Source: an uncultured Clostridia bacterium (GTDB lineage: Bacteria; Bacillota; Clostridia; Oscillospirales; Oscillospiraceae). Taken from it: a stretch of 8,614 nucleotides of DNA. This document shows positions 1 to 5,886 of this stretch, piece after piece (position 1 is the stretch's first letter; each line of letters begins with the position of its first letter). The DNA is taken from the NCBI GenBank assembly GCA_947176425.1, contig CAMWQV010000058.1, forward strand, positions 1-8,614, read 5' to 3'. Both the position numbers and the translations under genes were made by a program. The notes beneath the pieces were generated by a model. It had not been told where the DNA came from. It worked only from the letters and a program-made list of their open reading frames with translations, and ran no database searches.

Positions 1-61
1 AACTTTTCTGACCCCTTTTTCTACTTGTAGCCCCCATGTGCAAGGAAGGATTTTTCCCGTT

Positions 62-90
62 ATCATAACATAGGAAAAGCCACTCGTCAA
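62..90 (-). promoter_or_regulatory. Leftward sigma-A-type promoter leaving the window
   Basis: Read on the - strand there is TTGACG (85-90), a 17-nt spacer and TATGAT (62-67), each box matching the consensus at five of six positions. An 11-bp dyad, GTTAT-C-ATAAC (59-69), covers the -10 box and could be an operator. Transcription would begin near 55 and leave the window. An ATG at 35-37 on the - strand is open to the edge but has no convincing ribosome binding site, so no gene is called there. Confidence 0.5.
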
Positions 91-141
91 ATCATAGTTG
101 CTCTTGCGTTTCCATCTGGCATATGCAACAATATGCCTTAC

Positions 142-170
142 TTGAACTTCCACGCCTTGTCTGCTATACT
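142..170 (+). promoter_or_regulatory. Promoter of the ADP-ribosylglycohydrolase gene
   Basis: TTGAAC (142-147), a 17-nt spacer and TATACT (165-170), with a TG one base before the -10 box (162-163) making an extended -10. Transcription should start near 177. This rules out the in-frame ATG at 123, which lies upstream of the promoter, and leaves the ATGs at 198 and 213 as possible starts. Confidence 0.65.
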
Positions 171-212
171 GGGACAGAAGAAATGTTATATAAGGAGATG
201 GGCAGCATAAGC

Positions 213-1166
213 ATGACTCTTGAAACAGTAAAAGGGGCCATCCTTGGCCTGGTAACAGGGGATGCTCTGGGCGTTCCTGTTGAATTTATAGACCGGGACA
301 AGTTGGAAAAGTCCCCGGTTACAGATATGCAGGCTTATGGGACACACCATCAACCAGCAGAAACTTGGTCGGATGACTCATCTATGGCTCTGTGTCTTCT
401 GGAGAGTCTGATCTCTGGGATTGACTATGCGGACATGATGGCCCGGTTTCTCCGTTGGGCGAAGGAAGGATATATGACCGCTCACGATAAAACCTTCGGC
501 ATGGGCCGCACTACACTGAAAGCCCTCGGCAAATTCGCCCATCATACTCCACCGCTGGAGTGCGGAGGGACTGGAACCTACGACAACGGCAATGGTTCTT
601 TGATGCGTATTCTCCCTGTAGCCCTCTATCTGCACAGCATTATAGGACAAGAGTTTCCCCAAAGCCCCGAAGCATATCAGATCATTCATAACGCGTCTGC
701 TCTTACCCACGCACATCCCATCAGCCTAATCGCCTGTGGAATTTATTGCGCAGCAGCTAATGAACTGCTCTGCGGCAGAAATACCTCGGCAGACATACAG
801 AACGGGATCGCCGCTGCTAAGGCGTTTTACCGGTCATCATCGGAATGGTCCACTTTTCTGGACCAGTTCCGCCGTGTCGAGGTGGATGTCCTTCAATCCC
901 TGACACGAAATGAAATCAGCAGTAGCGGCTATGTACTCCATACCCTGGAGGCCGCGCTTTGGTGTCTGCTGCACCACAATGATTACCGGTCCTGTCTGCT
1001 GGAAGCAGTCAATCTTGGCAAAGATACTGATACGGTAGGCGCGGTGGCCGGAGGGTTGGCCGGGATACAATACAGCTTTCATGGAATACCTGCCGATTGG
1101 CTGGATGTGATTGCAAAGCGAATGGAAATTGAATTGCTCTGTCAAGTATTCGCCCAAAGTCTATAA
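213..1166 (+). CDS. ADP-ribosylglycohydrolase family protein
   Basis: A 317-residue protein of the DraG/ARH superfamily (COG1397), soluble and presumably cytoplasmic. These binuclear-metal enzymes hydrolyse ADP-ribose from modified residues or small molecules. Expected motifs occur in order: KGAILGLVTGDALGVP (7-22), the WSDDSSM metal-binding loop (52-58), GNGSLMR (126-132), THAHP (165-169) and the C-terminal GKDTDTVGA acidic motif (269-277). The length is normal and the gene looks intact. An AAGGAG site at 192-197 directly abuts an ATG at 198 and lies 15 nt before the ATG at 213; 213 is chosen because family members usually begin a few residues before the KGAxxGLxxGDALG motif, but 198 (five extra residues) is possible. 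The gene has its own promoter and converges with the Fic gene. The substrate cannot be read from sequence. Confidence 0.9.
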   Translation: MTLETVKGAILGLVTGDALGVPVEFIDRDKLEKSPVTDMQAYGTHHQPAETWSDDSSMALCLLESLISGIDYADMMARFLRWAKEGYMTAHDKTFGMGRTTLKALGKFAHHTPPLECGGTGTYDNGNGSLMRILPVALYLHSIIGQEFPQSPEAYQIIHNASALTHAHPISLIACGIYCAAANELLCGRNTSADIQNGIAAAKAFYRSSSEWSTFLDQFRRVEVDVLQSLTRNEISSSGYVLHTLEAALWCLLHHNDYRSCLLEAVNLGKDTDTVGAVAGGLAGIQYSFHGIPADWLDVIAKRMEIELLCQVFAQSL

Positions 1167-1172
1167 AAATAT

Positions 1173-1195
1173 ACCTTATCAAGCAAAAATAAGGT
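1173..1195. repeat. Small hairpin after the ADP-ribosylglycohydrolase gene
   Basis: Perfect 7-bp inverted repeat ACCTTAT/ATAAGGT with a 9-nt A-rich loop, a few bases after the stop codon at 1166 and just left of the larger GC-rich hairpin at 1199. No T run follows on the + strand, so its value as a terminator is unclear. On the - strand its T-rich loop supplies the U tract behind the 1199-1224 hairpin. Confidence 0.35.
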
Positions 1196-1198
1196 CTA

Positions 1199-1224
1199 CC
1201 GCCAGGACAGTTATGTCCTGGCGG
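1199..1224 (-). terminator. Hairpin terminator between convergent genes
   Basis: Perfect 10-bp stem CCGCCAGGAC/GTCCTGGCGG with a 6-nt loop, between the converging ADP-ribosylglycohydrolase and Fic genes. On the - strand a TTATTTTTG stretch follows about 8 nt after the stem, so it suits the Fic transcript better than the + strand gene, which has no T run behind the stem. It may act in both directions. Confidence 0.55.
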
Positions 1225-1254
1225 CTTGGTCAAGGGATACTTGCGCAGATTCTA

Positions 1255-2025
1255 TCATACTGGCAGCTTGATACAGAACATCCGGCAGTAGTCCTTCTGC
1301 GCTTCGATCTCGCACTCTGCTATCAGTTTCAGAAAGGCTTCATCAGACGGATGCTTCTCCCGCTGGGCCTGCTGCAACGCCACAATATAATCATACCGCA
1401 GCACCGGCGGGATGGACACAATGCAATAGCCTTGGTTTATCAGGATCAGATTCATCAGCAGCCGTGCCGTCCTTCCGTTTCCGTCCTGGAATGGGTGGAT
1501 ATCCACCAAGCGGCGGTGCGCATAGGCGGCAAGCTCTACCGGGTGAAGGCTTCCCCATCTCTCCGCCAGCTCCGTCACAAAGGAAGCCATACACCCAGGC
1601 ACATCCCCGGCAGCGGGTGGGACATACTCGGTTCCTGTGATGAATACCTGGCCCTTCCGATATTCCCCTGCTGCATCTGGGTCAATGCCATTGTAAAACA
1701 GATAGTGCAGGCGGCAAATCACATCCTCTGTAATGGAAAAGCTGTCACTTCTGGTTAGTGTAAGCATATAATCGTAGGCTCTGGCGTGGCCGGTGGCCTC
1801 ATAGCAATCCCGGATCGGCTTGCCGCCCACCGTGATTCCGTCCTCTAACAGCACCTTTGTCTCAGACAGAGTAAGGGAGTTTCCTTCCAGCGCATTGGAG
1901 CTGTACGTCACTCCGATTTTATAATAGGCATCCAGTTCCTTAACCTCCGCCTCCGAAAGCGGACGGTACGCACGGATGACCGCCGCATAGTCATCAATTC
2001 TCTTGAGCAGGTCTTTGATCGCCAT
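1255..2025 (-). CDS. Fic family protein (class II, AMPylase-type)
   Basis: A 256-residue Fic/DOC protein. Fic enzymes usually transfer AMP from ATP to a hydroxyl side chain of a target protein. The active-site motif is complete: HPFQDGNGRTAR at 177-188, with catalytic His177, the anion-binding GNGR loop and the second arginine. A flap-like FITGTEYVPP segment (128-137) precedes it, as expected. Near the N terminus SNALEG (43-48) fits the (S/T)xxxE(G/N) inhibitory motif, which places it among class II Fic proteins that restrain themselves with an internal helix, so no separate antitoxin is needed or seen. The ATG at 2025 has GGAGGG (2031-2036) at 5-nt spacing and a promoter just upstream. The gene looks intact. 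The target protein is unknown; some Fic proteins instead de-AMPylate or act on other nucleotides. Confidence 0.92.
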   Translation of the reverse strand: MAIKDLLKRIDDYAAVIRAYRPLSEAEVKELDAYYKIGVTYSSNALEGNSLTLSETKVLLEDGITVGGKPIRDCYEATGHARAYDYMLTLTRSDSFSITEDVICRLHYLFYNGIDPDAAGEYRKGQVFITGTEYVPPAAGDVPGCMASFVTELAERWGSLHPVELAAYAHRRLVDIHPFQDGNGRTARLLMNLILINQGYCIVSIPPVLRYDYIVALQQAQREKHPSDEAFLKLIAECEIEAQKDYCRMFCIKLPV

Positions 2026-2054
2026 ATCTGCCCTCCATCATAATTGTTATATCT

Positions 2055-2083
2055 ATTCTACCACACCCCTATGAACTTTTCAA
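2055..2083 (-). promoter_or_regulatory. Promoter of the Fic gene
   Basis: On the - strand: TTGAAA (2078-2083), a 17-nt spacer ending in TGG, and TAGAAT (2055-2060), an extended -10 promoter. Transcription would start near 2048, leaving a leader of about 20 nt that carries the GGAGGG ribosome binding site. It lies just after the recombinase terminator, so the Fic gene appears to be independently transcribed. Confidence 0.65.
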
Positions 2084-2099
2084 TCAACAAAGCAACAAA

Positions 2100-2125
2100 C
2101 CGCCAGGGCATCCAAGCCCTGACGG
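2100..2125 (-). terminator. Hairpin terminator after the recombinase gene
   Basis: A 10-bp stem CCGCCAGGGC/GCCCTGACGG with one non-Watson-Crick position and a 6-nt loop. On the - strand it begins 4 nt after the recombinase stop codon and is followed by a T-rich GTTTGTTGCTTTGTTG stretch. It resembles the hairpin at 1199-1224 (19 of 26 positions). Confidence 0.6.
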
Positions 2126-2129
2126 TCTG

Positions 2130-3659
2130 CTATATGTTCCAAAGCACCTTGGTACTGCCGTCCTCGCTGATGATGATTTTATGTATCATAATCATGGCGA
2201 CATCCTTTTTCCGCTTGTAGTCGGCTGTTTTCCAAGACCGCGCCAGATTGACCACAGTATCGGTTTCATCCCCGATGCTCTTCAACTCATCGATCCGGTC
2301 CTGTAAGGCCAGACGATCCTTTTTGAACTGGGTGGCCCTTTGATTGGCCAACATCAGCAAATCGTCATTGAAGCCACCGGCCAGCATCGTGTCCAAAAGC
2401 TGTTTCTCCGATTTCTCAATGGCCTTTATTCTTATCTTCAGTTCGTTGATCTCCGCTGTATCCCCCTTTCTGGTGCTGCGGTTCATCTCCTTCAGGTCTG
2501 CCAGCTTTGCGGAGATGCACTCATAGACCATATTTTCCAGGTCCTCAGCGTAAATTGTCACCTTTGGCCCAGTGCAGATCTTTTTATGGGACCGTCCAGT
2601 GCAGTTGAAGTACCGCCGCATCTCCCCTGCCTTGTTGACCTTCCCCTTGATGGTGGTCATCGTGTGTCCGCACTTCTCGCAGACTACCTTCCCGGCCAGC
2701 CAGCTGGTGGGGTTGCTGACGCTGTTCCCAATCTGCCGGTTCTTCTCCAGCTTCCTCTGGCATTTCAGCCAGATATCGGAATCCACAATGCCTGCGTGTG
2801 TCAGAAGAACCAGCTTCATGTCCGACCAATCAGGATTGCCGGAATCATGCTTCGTATGGCCGTAGAGCTGCGCCCCGTTTTCGCCGGTAAACATCGACAC
2901 ATCGGTTATCATCTGGACACCGTGCCGGTCATAGTAATCGTACACATCGGAATCGGCCTTGACGTAGATGGGATTCTTGAGCAGTGTGGACAGCTTTGCC
3001 GTCGTCCAGCTGCTCCCATTCAGCGGCTGCCGGCCCTCAGCAATCAGAATGTCCAGCAGACGTCGGAGGGAAACATTCTCCTGCGCATAGACCTCAAAGA
3101 TATACTGTATCTGCCCTACCTCGGAAGGAATGGGACTCAGTTTCTTGGTCTTGATATTGTGTATGACCGTAGGAACAAGTTCAAACCCGTAAGGCTGCCT
3201 GCCGCCCATATAGAACCCCATCTCGCTCCGGTGCGCATAGGCTTGTGTGACACGGTTGATGATGGATGTCCTCTCGAACTCGGCAAACACCATCAGAAGC
3301 TTAACAAGCATCTCTCCATAGGGTGAGGATGTGTCAAAGGATTCCTGCGAGGACACGAACTCCACCTGATGTTCCTTAAATTCCTGCAAGATGTTCACGA
3401 AGTCTGAAAGCGAACGACTGATACGGTCCAGCTTGTAGACGATCACTTTGCTGACCTTCCCCTGACGCACCAGCTTCATCATCTTCTGAAAGCCATCCCG
3501 GTTGACATTGCCGCCGGAGAAACCGTTGTCTATATAGGTGATAACCTTTTTATCCCGCTCGTTGGGCTTAATCATCATCTTGCAGTATTCCAGCTGGGTT
3601 TCACAACTGATGCTGTTCTCCCGCTCTACAGATTTTCGGGCGTAAAGCACGATTGCCAT
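2130..3659 (-). CDS. Large serine recombinase (site-specific integrase)
   Basis: A 509-residue serine recombinase of the large, phage-integrase/TnpX type, which cuts and rejoins DNA at attachment sites through a 5'-phosphoserine bond to integrate or excise mobile DNA. The catalytic domain holds YARKS (6-10) with Ser10 as nucleophile, DNGFSGG (44-50), YKLDRISRS (75-83) and EFERTSIINR (127-136). A Recombinase domain follows (about 150-270), then a zinc ribbon with Cys327, Cys330, Cys353 and Cys362, a charged coiled coil (about 402-462) and a basic C-terminal tail. The ATG at 3659 is preferred because the GGGAGGAGGT site (3669-3678) is 9 nt away, whereas an in-frame GTG at 3666-3668 abuts it. 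It is the last gene of a three-gene operon, 43 nt behind the 51-aa gene, and has a terminator right after. No break or missing motif was seen. Confidence 0.93.
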   Translation of the reverse strand: MAIVLYARKSVERENSISCETQLEYCKMMIKPNERDKKVITYIDNGFSGGNVNRDGFQKMMKLVRQGKVSKVIVYKLDRISRSLSDFVNILQEFKEHQVEFVSSQESFDTSSPYGEMLVKLLMVFAEFERTSIINRVTQAYAHRSEMGFYMGGRQPYGFELVPTVIHNIKTKKLSPIPSEVGQIQYIFEVYAQENVSLRRLLDILIAEGRQPLNGSSWTTAKLSTLLKNPIYVKADSDVYDYYDRHGVQMITDVSMFTGENGAQLYGHTKHDSGNPDWSDMKLVLLTHAGIVDSDIWLKCQRKLEKNRQIGNSVSNPTSWLAGKVVCEKCGHTMTTIKGKVNKAGEMRRYFNCTGRSHKKICTGPKVTIYAEDLENMVYECISAKLADLKEMNRSTRKGDTAEINELKIRIKAIEKSEKQLLDTMLAGGFNDDLLMLANQRATQFKKDRLALQDRIDELKSIGDETDTVVNLARSWKTADYKRKKDVAMIMIHKIIISEDGSTKVLWNI

Positions 3660-3702
3660 TTGACACACACCTCCTCCCTATGTTAGAATTTGGATAGATC
3701 CA

Positions 3703-3858
3703 TCAGGCGGGAATCTTCTTCCCTGTCCTGGTCAGAGCCTGAAACAGTTCCTCAACGATACGCTCTCGGTTTTCTTTATCCTTGGCCTGCACAAGGATAT
3801 GTTCTACCTTGTGCGTTCTCTCTCTGGTGTCCGTGTACTCTTCTTTCAACTTTGCCAT
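3703..3858 (-). CDS. Small charged protein (51 aa) upstream of the recombinase
   Basis: MAKLKEEYTDTRERTHKVEH begins a 51-residue, highly charged and probably helical protein that ends in KKIPA. The start has a GGAGGT site (3865-3870) at 6-nt spacing, and that site overlaps the stop codon of the upstream 233-aa gene, which implies translational coupling. The recombinase start follows 43 nt after its stop. I do not recognise the family. Its position suggests a recombinase accessory, such as a directionality factor, or a small regulator; this is inference from context only. The strong ribosome binding site and tight packing are the main evidence that it is translated. Confidence 0.7.
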   Translation of the reverse strand: MAKLKEEYTDTRERTHKVEHILVQAKDKENRERIVEELFQALTRTGKKIPA

Positions 3859-3869
3859 GTTGATACCTC

Positions 3870-4571
3870 CTAGATGGCCCCGCAGAGGGGCATTGTGTTG
3901 GAATCCAGATCAAGCCCTTCCGTGACTAACATATGCGTGAAATCACAGCATATTTCGTGGTTGAGCAGATTGAGAATCCCTTCCTCGGTGTATGGGAAGA
4001 AACAGCTTATCAGCATCGGCGGCGCGATCCTGATACCCTGCCGCCTGTACTCACGATCATAGTAGCAACACTGCTTAACAACGCCCTTCCCATCCTTGCA
4101 GTACGCCAGTTCCACATACACCGCCCGATGAAGCTTGGTCTTGAGATGGGTGCGCAGATGCATGGGGAGACCGTTACAAATGTTGCCGTCACCGACCATG
4201 ACCAAGAAACGGTACTTTCTGTTGGGGCCGCCAGCCTTGAAATCCAGGTACTCGTCCAAAGTCAAGTCAGCCTGTTCCGTTTCCACAAATTCCACGCCGT
4301 AAAATTTCTTGTCCAGCTCTGCTTCAATGACTGCCAGCAGGTTTTCGACCGGAAATTGCAGCGTCCGCAGCTTCTTGGGTCTGGCCTTGTAACGCGCTGC
4401 CCCTTCCCTCCCCTGGTTACGGTCATAGTAGAAGCAGTCAGTGATGGTGCAAGCAGGGCCATTGACTTCCAGCGAGAGAAGCAGCGTCCTTCCGTGGCGG
4501 GTTTTGATGGTTGTCCTGAACATACTTGGGCTGTTAGTGGTTGTTTCCAGTTTGAGAATGTCTTTTTGCAT
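3870..4571 (-). CDS. Hypothetical protein with internal duplication
   Basis: A 233-residue protein with no motif I can assign to a known family. No signal peptide or membrane segment is evident. It appears to be built from two diverged copies of one unit: residues about 18-103 (FRTTIKTRHGR, then CFYYDR at 46-51, LQFPVENLL, FVETEQADL) and about 139-222 (LRTHLKTKLHR, then CCYYDR at 168-173, CFFPYTEEGIL, LVTEGLDL). The ATG at 4571 is chosen because an AAGGAGGT site (4581-4588) lies 9 nt upstream; an in-frame ATG at 4607 has none. It heads an operon with the 51-aa gene and the recombinase, and its stop overlaps the next gene's ribosome binding site. A role in recombination or element control is guesswork. 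No convincing promoter was seen in the 78 bp before it, so it could be read through from the relaxase gene. Confidence 0.85.
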   Translation of the reverse strand: MQKDILKLETTTNSPSMFRTTIKTRHGRTLLLSLEVNGPACTITDCFYYDRNQGREGAARYKARPKKLRTLQFPVENLLAVIEAELDKKFYGVEFVETEQADLTLDEYLDFKAGGPNRKYRFLVMVGDGNICNGLPMHLRTHLKTKLHRAVYVELAYCKDGKGVVKQCCYYDREYRRQGIRIAPPMLISCFFPYTEEGILNLLNHEICCDFTHMLVTEGLDLDSNTMPLCGAI

Positions 4572-4649
4572 GGTGTGTTCACCTCCTTGAAATAGAGAAT
4601 ATATCATTGTAAAATTGCGGCATACGTTTACGGAGCCGATGGGGGGCCT

Positions 4650-5462
4650 TCATCGCCCACGCCCATGTTCCCGTTGCCGCCTTCTGATACGTTCTCGCAC
4701 TTTCTCCTGCTCTCTGTTGTGTGCAATGATTTCCCGGTACATATCGCCACGATCTGTCTGTACCCCACGAAGTTCCAGTGCCATAGTACCAGCACCAAGA
4801 TGTTTGGTTGGCTCACGGTCAATTCCTTGTGCCGCTAAACTTTCATGAGAAACTCTGACAGATAATCTGCGCCGTTGAAATTCCCGGTTTTGAAGATTTG
4901 CCCACGACTCCCTCAACGTAATTAGAAAAGCTGGGGAGTTCATGAATCTGGTCTGACGCTTTGTCGAGCAAAATCCAGATTCATCGAGCGGACGAAACGG
5001 AATCATAATATGGGCATGGCGATTATCGCTACGCTCAAATACTGGCTCAATATTGGTGGGTTTTCTATCCTCATCAAGTTTTCCCTGATGAATTCCTATA
5101 TCGGCACAGAGACCGTGTCGGGTAAAATTAACTTGGACGAACTCCTTAACCAGAGCTACTTGCTCTGAAAGCGAAAGTTCCTTTGGCAACGCAAGGTCGA
5201 TATAGCGCGCCATCTGTGCATCATTTCGCTTCTCCGCACGGTCAAGCTCATTTAACAGCGTTTGCCTGTCCAGCAGCTCATCTGGAGCTTTAGGCGGCAG
5301 CAAAATTTCTTTATGTACCACGTCCTGACGGTAGGAGCGGTCATGAATCCGTCCCTCATAGATGTCACGCAATTTCTCTCCGCTGATGTATGCGGAGACG
5401 GCTGGAGCAGATTTACCGTGTCCGCGGCTAATAATTTCGGCATGAAAATGATAGCAAGCCAT
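4650..5462 (-). CDS. MobA/MobL (MOBQ) family relaxase, short form
   Basis: A 270-residue relaxase domain that would nick oriT on one strand, stay covalently bound to the 5' end and pilot it into a recipient. The start MACYHFHAEIISRGHGKSAP aligns with classic MobA proteins; Tyr25 (SAYISGEKL) sits where the R1162/RSF1010 MobA nucleophile, also Tyr25, is found, which supports the ATG at 5462. That start has an AAGGGGG site (5473-5479) about 10 nt upstream. The metal-binding histidines are likely His125 (GIHQG) and His149/His151 (RHAHIMIPFRPL), the HxH pair being typical. The tail (about 240-270) is charged and arginine-rich. Many relatives carry a further 150-250 residues, so the C terminus is short, naturally or by truncation at the junction with the recombinase operon 78 bp away. 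An in-frame extension to 5729 overlaps the accessory gene and is not believed. Confidence 0.9.
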   Translation of the reverse strand: MACYHFHAEIISRGHGKSAPAVSAYISGEKLRDIYEGRIHDRSYRQDVVHKEILLPPKAPDELLDRQTLLNELDRAEKRNDAQMARYIDLALPKELSLSEQVALVKEFVQVNFTRHGLCADIGIHQGKLDEDRKPTNIEPVFERSDNRHAHIMIPFRPLDESGFCSTKRQTRFMNSPAFLITLRESWANLQNREFQRRRLSVRVSHESLAAQGIDREPTKHLGAGTMALELRGVQTDRGDMYREIIAHNREQEKVRERIRRRQREHGRGR

Positions 5463-5467
5463 TGATG

Positions 5468-5506
5468 ATTGCCCCCTTTCGTAAGCAATGTATAAGTGCG
5501 CTGGGG
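5468..5506 (+). other. Candidate origin of transfer (oriT)
   Basis: Just upstream of the relaxase start is TAAGTGCGC (5493-5501), identical to the first nine bases of the nic region of IncQ/pSK41-like MOBQ origins (TAAGTGCGCCCT); the next bases, TGG, differ. A 5-bp inverted repeat, ATTGC (5468-5472) and GCAAT (5485-5489), lies on its 5' side and ends about 11 nt before the expected cut, the usual arrangement of hairpin then nic. The relaxase ribosome binding site falls in the hairpin loop. Motif and location beside a MOBQ relaxase agree, but the dyad is short. Confidence 0.5.
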
Positions 5507-5559
5507 AAAACCAAAATTTCTTCCACCAATACCACTCTGCCAAAAGGAACCAAAGCTGT

Positions 5560-5856
5560 TTACAATTTCTGGCGGTCATACACATCTCGCAGCCGATGTG
5601 TGAAGTCAGAATGGCCATTGTAAAACTTGAGAAGGAATTCAAAAAAAGCAAGTTCGTCGGATTCACATTTGCCATTAGCGGGTCGGCAATCCAGTAACGA
5701 TGGGAAATACTTACAAACCAACTTTCCAATTTTGATGTACTGTCGGGTATCTCTCGCGTCAGAAGCTTTCTTGTTACGCCGCTCCTGCATCAGCTGCCTG
5801 CGCTTTTGCTGTTCTACTCTCTGCGCAGACTCTTGAAAGAAATTGTTTGTTTGCAC
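5560..5856 (-). CDS. Small charged mobilization accessory protein (TraD/MobC-like)
   Basis: A 98-residue protein (104 if the ATG at 5874 is used) encoded upstream of the relaxase on the same strand. Residues about 10-35 are a glutamine-, arginine- and lysine-rich helix; then comes DTRQYIKIGKLVCKYFPSL, which recalls the R-T-R-x-x-I-x-x-G-x-L-V core of small TraD-type conjugation accessory proteins that sit beside MOBQ relaxases. That likeness is by eye and modest. The likely job is to help the relaxase bind oriT. A GTG at 5856 is preferred as start because AAAGGTG lies about 8 nt upstream; the ATG at 5874 has no ribosome binding site. The 5' end nearly abuts the divergent coupling-protein gene, so each gene's promoter must lie inside its neighbour. 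The candidate oriT lies between its stop and the relaxase start. Confidence 0.65.
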   Translation of the reverse strand: MQTNNFFQESAQRVEQQKRRQLMQERRNKKASDARDTRQYIKIGKLVCKYFPSLLDCRPANGKCESDELAFFEFLLKFYNGHSDFTHRLRDVYDRQKL

Positions 5857-5886
5857 AGTGTACACACCTTTCATTTGGAGGAAAAT

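Noticed and set aside
1111..1758. + strand open frame (215 aa) across the Fic gene
   Set aside because: Antisense shadow of the Fic gene and overlaps the end of the ADP-ribosylglycohydrolase gene; no domain.
2340..3326. Long + strand open frame (328 aa) across the recombinase gene
   Set aside because: It is the antisense of a clear serine recombinase with all catalytic motifs; no ribosome binding site or recognisable domain.
3933..4595. + strand open frame (220 aa) opposite the 233-aa hypothetical gene
   Set aside because: The - strand frame has a near-perfect ribosome binding site, operon coupling and an internal repeat; the + frame has none.
4590..4640. TACAAT as a -10 box before the 233-aa gene
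   Set aside because: No matching -35 box at the right distance, so not annotated as a promoter.
5463..5729. N-terminal extension of the relaxase frame (89 residues ahead of the chosen start)
   Set aside because: It overlaps the accessory gene, lacks family similarity, and the ATG at 5462 places Tyr25 exactly where known MobA proteins have it.
5833..5864. Possible promoter for the coupling-protein gene starting at TTGAAA
   Set aside because: No acceptable -10 box occurs at 15-19 nt spacing; the best match is too far away.
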